In this document: positions 63,821 to 64,000 of the stretch, piece after piece
How the letters are laid out: each line of letters starts with the position of its first letter
Numbering within the stretch: the stretch's first letter is position 1
Assembly (NCBI GenBank): GCA_019739215.1
Contig: JAHHDR010000035.1
Location: 62,001 to 126,000 of the forward strand
Direction of reading: 5' to 3'
Source of the DNA: Rhizobium sp.
GTDB lineage: Bacteria; Pseudomonadota; Alphaproteobacteria; Rhizobiales; Rhizobiaceae
Length of the DNA stretch: 64,000 nucleotides
The notes under the pieces: model-generated
Database searches by the model: none
Told to the model about the DNA's origin: nothing
What the model saw: only the letters and a program-made list of their open reading frames with translations
Position numbers and translations under genes: made by a program

Positions 63821-64000
63821 TTACTTGGCATGCTTGCGATAGACGGTGTCGATATAGACCGCGAGCACGAGCACGATGCCGACAACCATGGCCTGGATGG
63901 CCGCATCGAAGCCGATCAGCACCATGCCCGAATAGAGCGACTGCATGATCAGCGCGCCGATCATGGCGCCGTAGATCGTGCCCGAACCGCCGGCAAGGGA
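63821..64000 (-). CDS. Sugar ABC transporter permease, C-terminal fragment (cut by window edge)
   Basis: Translating the minus strand from the right edge to TAA at 63821 gives 59 residues: a conserved loop [19 protein letters not shown], one hydrophobic span ending [18 protein letters not shown], and a short basic tail. This is the C-terminus of a branched-chain/sugar-type permease (XylH/FrcC-like). The rest of the gene, and probably the periplasmic binding protein, lie beyond the window. Confidence 0.85.
   Translation of the reverse strand, partial: SLAGGSGTIYGAMIGALIMQSLYSGMVLIGFDAAIQAMVVGIVLVLAVYIDTVYRKHAK

Overview
The window looks like a chromosomal segment of an alphaproteobacterium of the order Hyphomicrobiales (Rhizobiales), probably near Rhizobiaceae or Phyllobacteriaceae. 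This is inferred from gene content: a GSII-type glutamine synthetase (glnII) divergent from a DUF2735 gene, an imuA-imuB-dnaE2 mutasome operon behind a GTTC-N7-GTTC LexA box, Exo-like exopolysaccharide genes (ExoF, ExoP, ExoY and ExoK types), and a class II aldolase gene beside fba. DNA is GC-rich, with AT-rich pockets at the main regulatory gaps. No tRNA, rRNA, CRISPR array or insertion sequence was recognised.

Layout. (1) 1-315: the N-terminal end of a surface or secreted protein with GGWVVTW-type repeats, cut by the window edge. (2) About 0.5-17.5 kb: an exopolysaccharide locus of Wzx/Wzy type. It holds three glycosyltransferases, an outer-membrane export protein, a chain-length regulator with a BY-kinase-like domain, a methyltransferase, a Wzx flippase, an ExoY-type priming transferase, a LuxR-family regulator with a degenerate receiver, a Crp/Fnr regulator, a pyruvyl transferase, a Wzy polymerase and a secreted GH16 glycanase. 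(3) About 17.9-37.2 kb: a hybrid NRPS-PKS gene cluster. The order is A-T, then KS-AT-ACP-aminotransferase-C-A-T, then C-T-TE, then a formyltransferase-like/beta-propeller protein. It is followed by a DegT aminotransferase, a 4'-phosphopantetheinyl transferase, a GMC oxidoreductase and a UDP-galactopyranose-mutase-like flavoprotein. (4) 37.6-44.4 kb: one 2261-residue protein made almost wholly of tandem octapeptides (about 276 units) with an acidic tail. (5) 44.7-64 kb: mostly core genes, namely a KefB-type antiporter, a hybrid histidine kinase, a frameshifted ppk2, an L,D-transpeptidase, an AraC/GyrI regulator, a DUF1801 protein, glnII/DUF2735, the SOS mutasome operon, class II aldolase, fba and part of a sugar ABC transporter.

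How the genes work together. ExoY-like transferase would start a lipid-linked repeat unit, the glycosyltransferases, methyltransferase and pyruvyl transferase would extend and decorate it, Wzx would flip it, and Wzy with the chain-length protein and the ExoF-like exporter would polymerise and secrete it. The GH16 enzyme could trim it. In the NRPS-PKS line, an amino acid loaded by A-T would be extended with malonate, transaminated at the beta carbon and joined to glycine (second A-domain code reads as glycine). If the starter is an alpha-amino acid, the PKS unit would be a beta,gamma-diamino acid. The last protein has no A domain, a condensation motif with Gln in place of the catalytic His, and a thioesterase with Cys in place of Ser.

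The most unusual items are the NRPS-PKS cluster with its non-canonical release module and the giant octapeptide protein. The product of the first and the role of the second cannot be read from the sequence.
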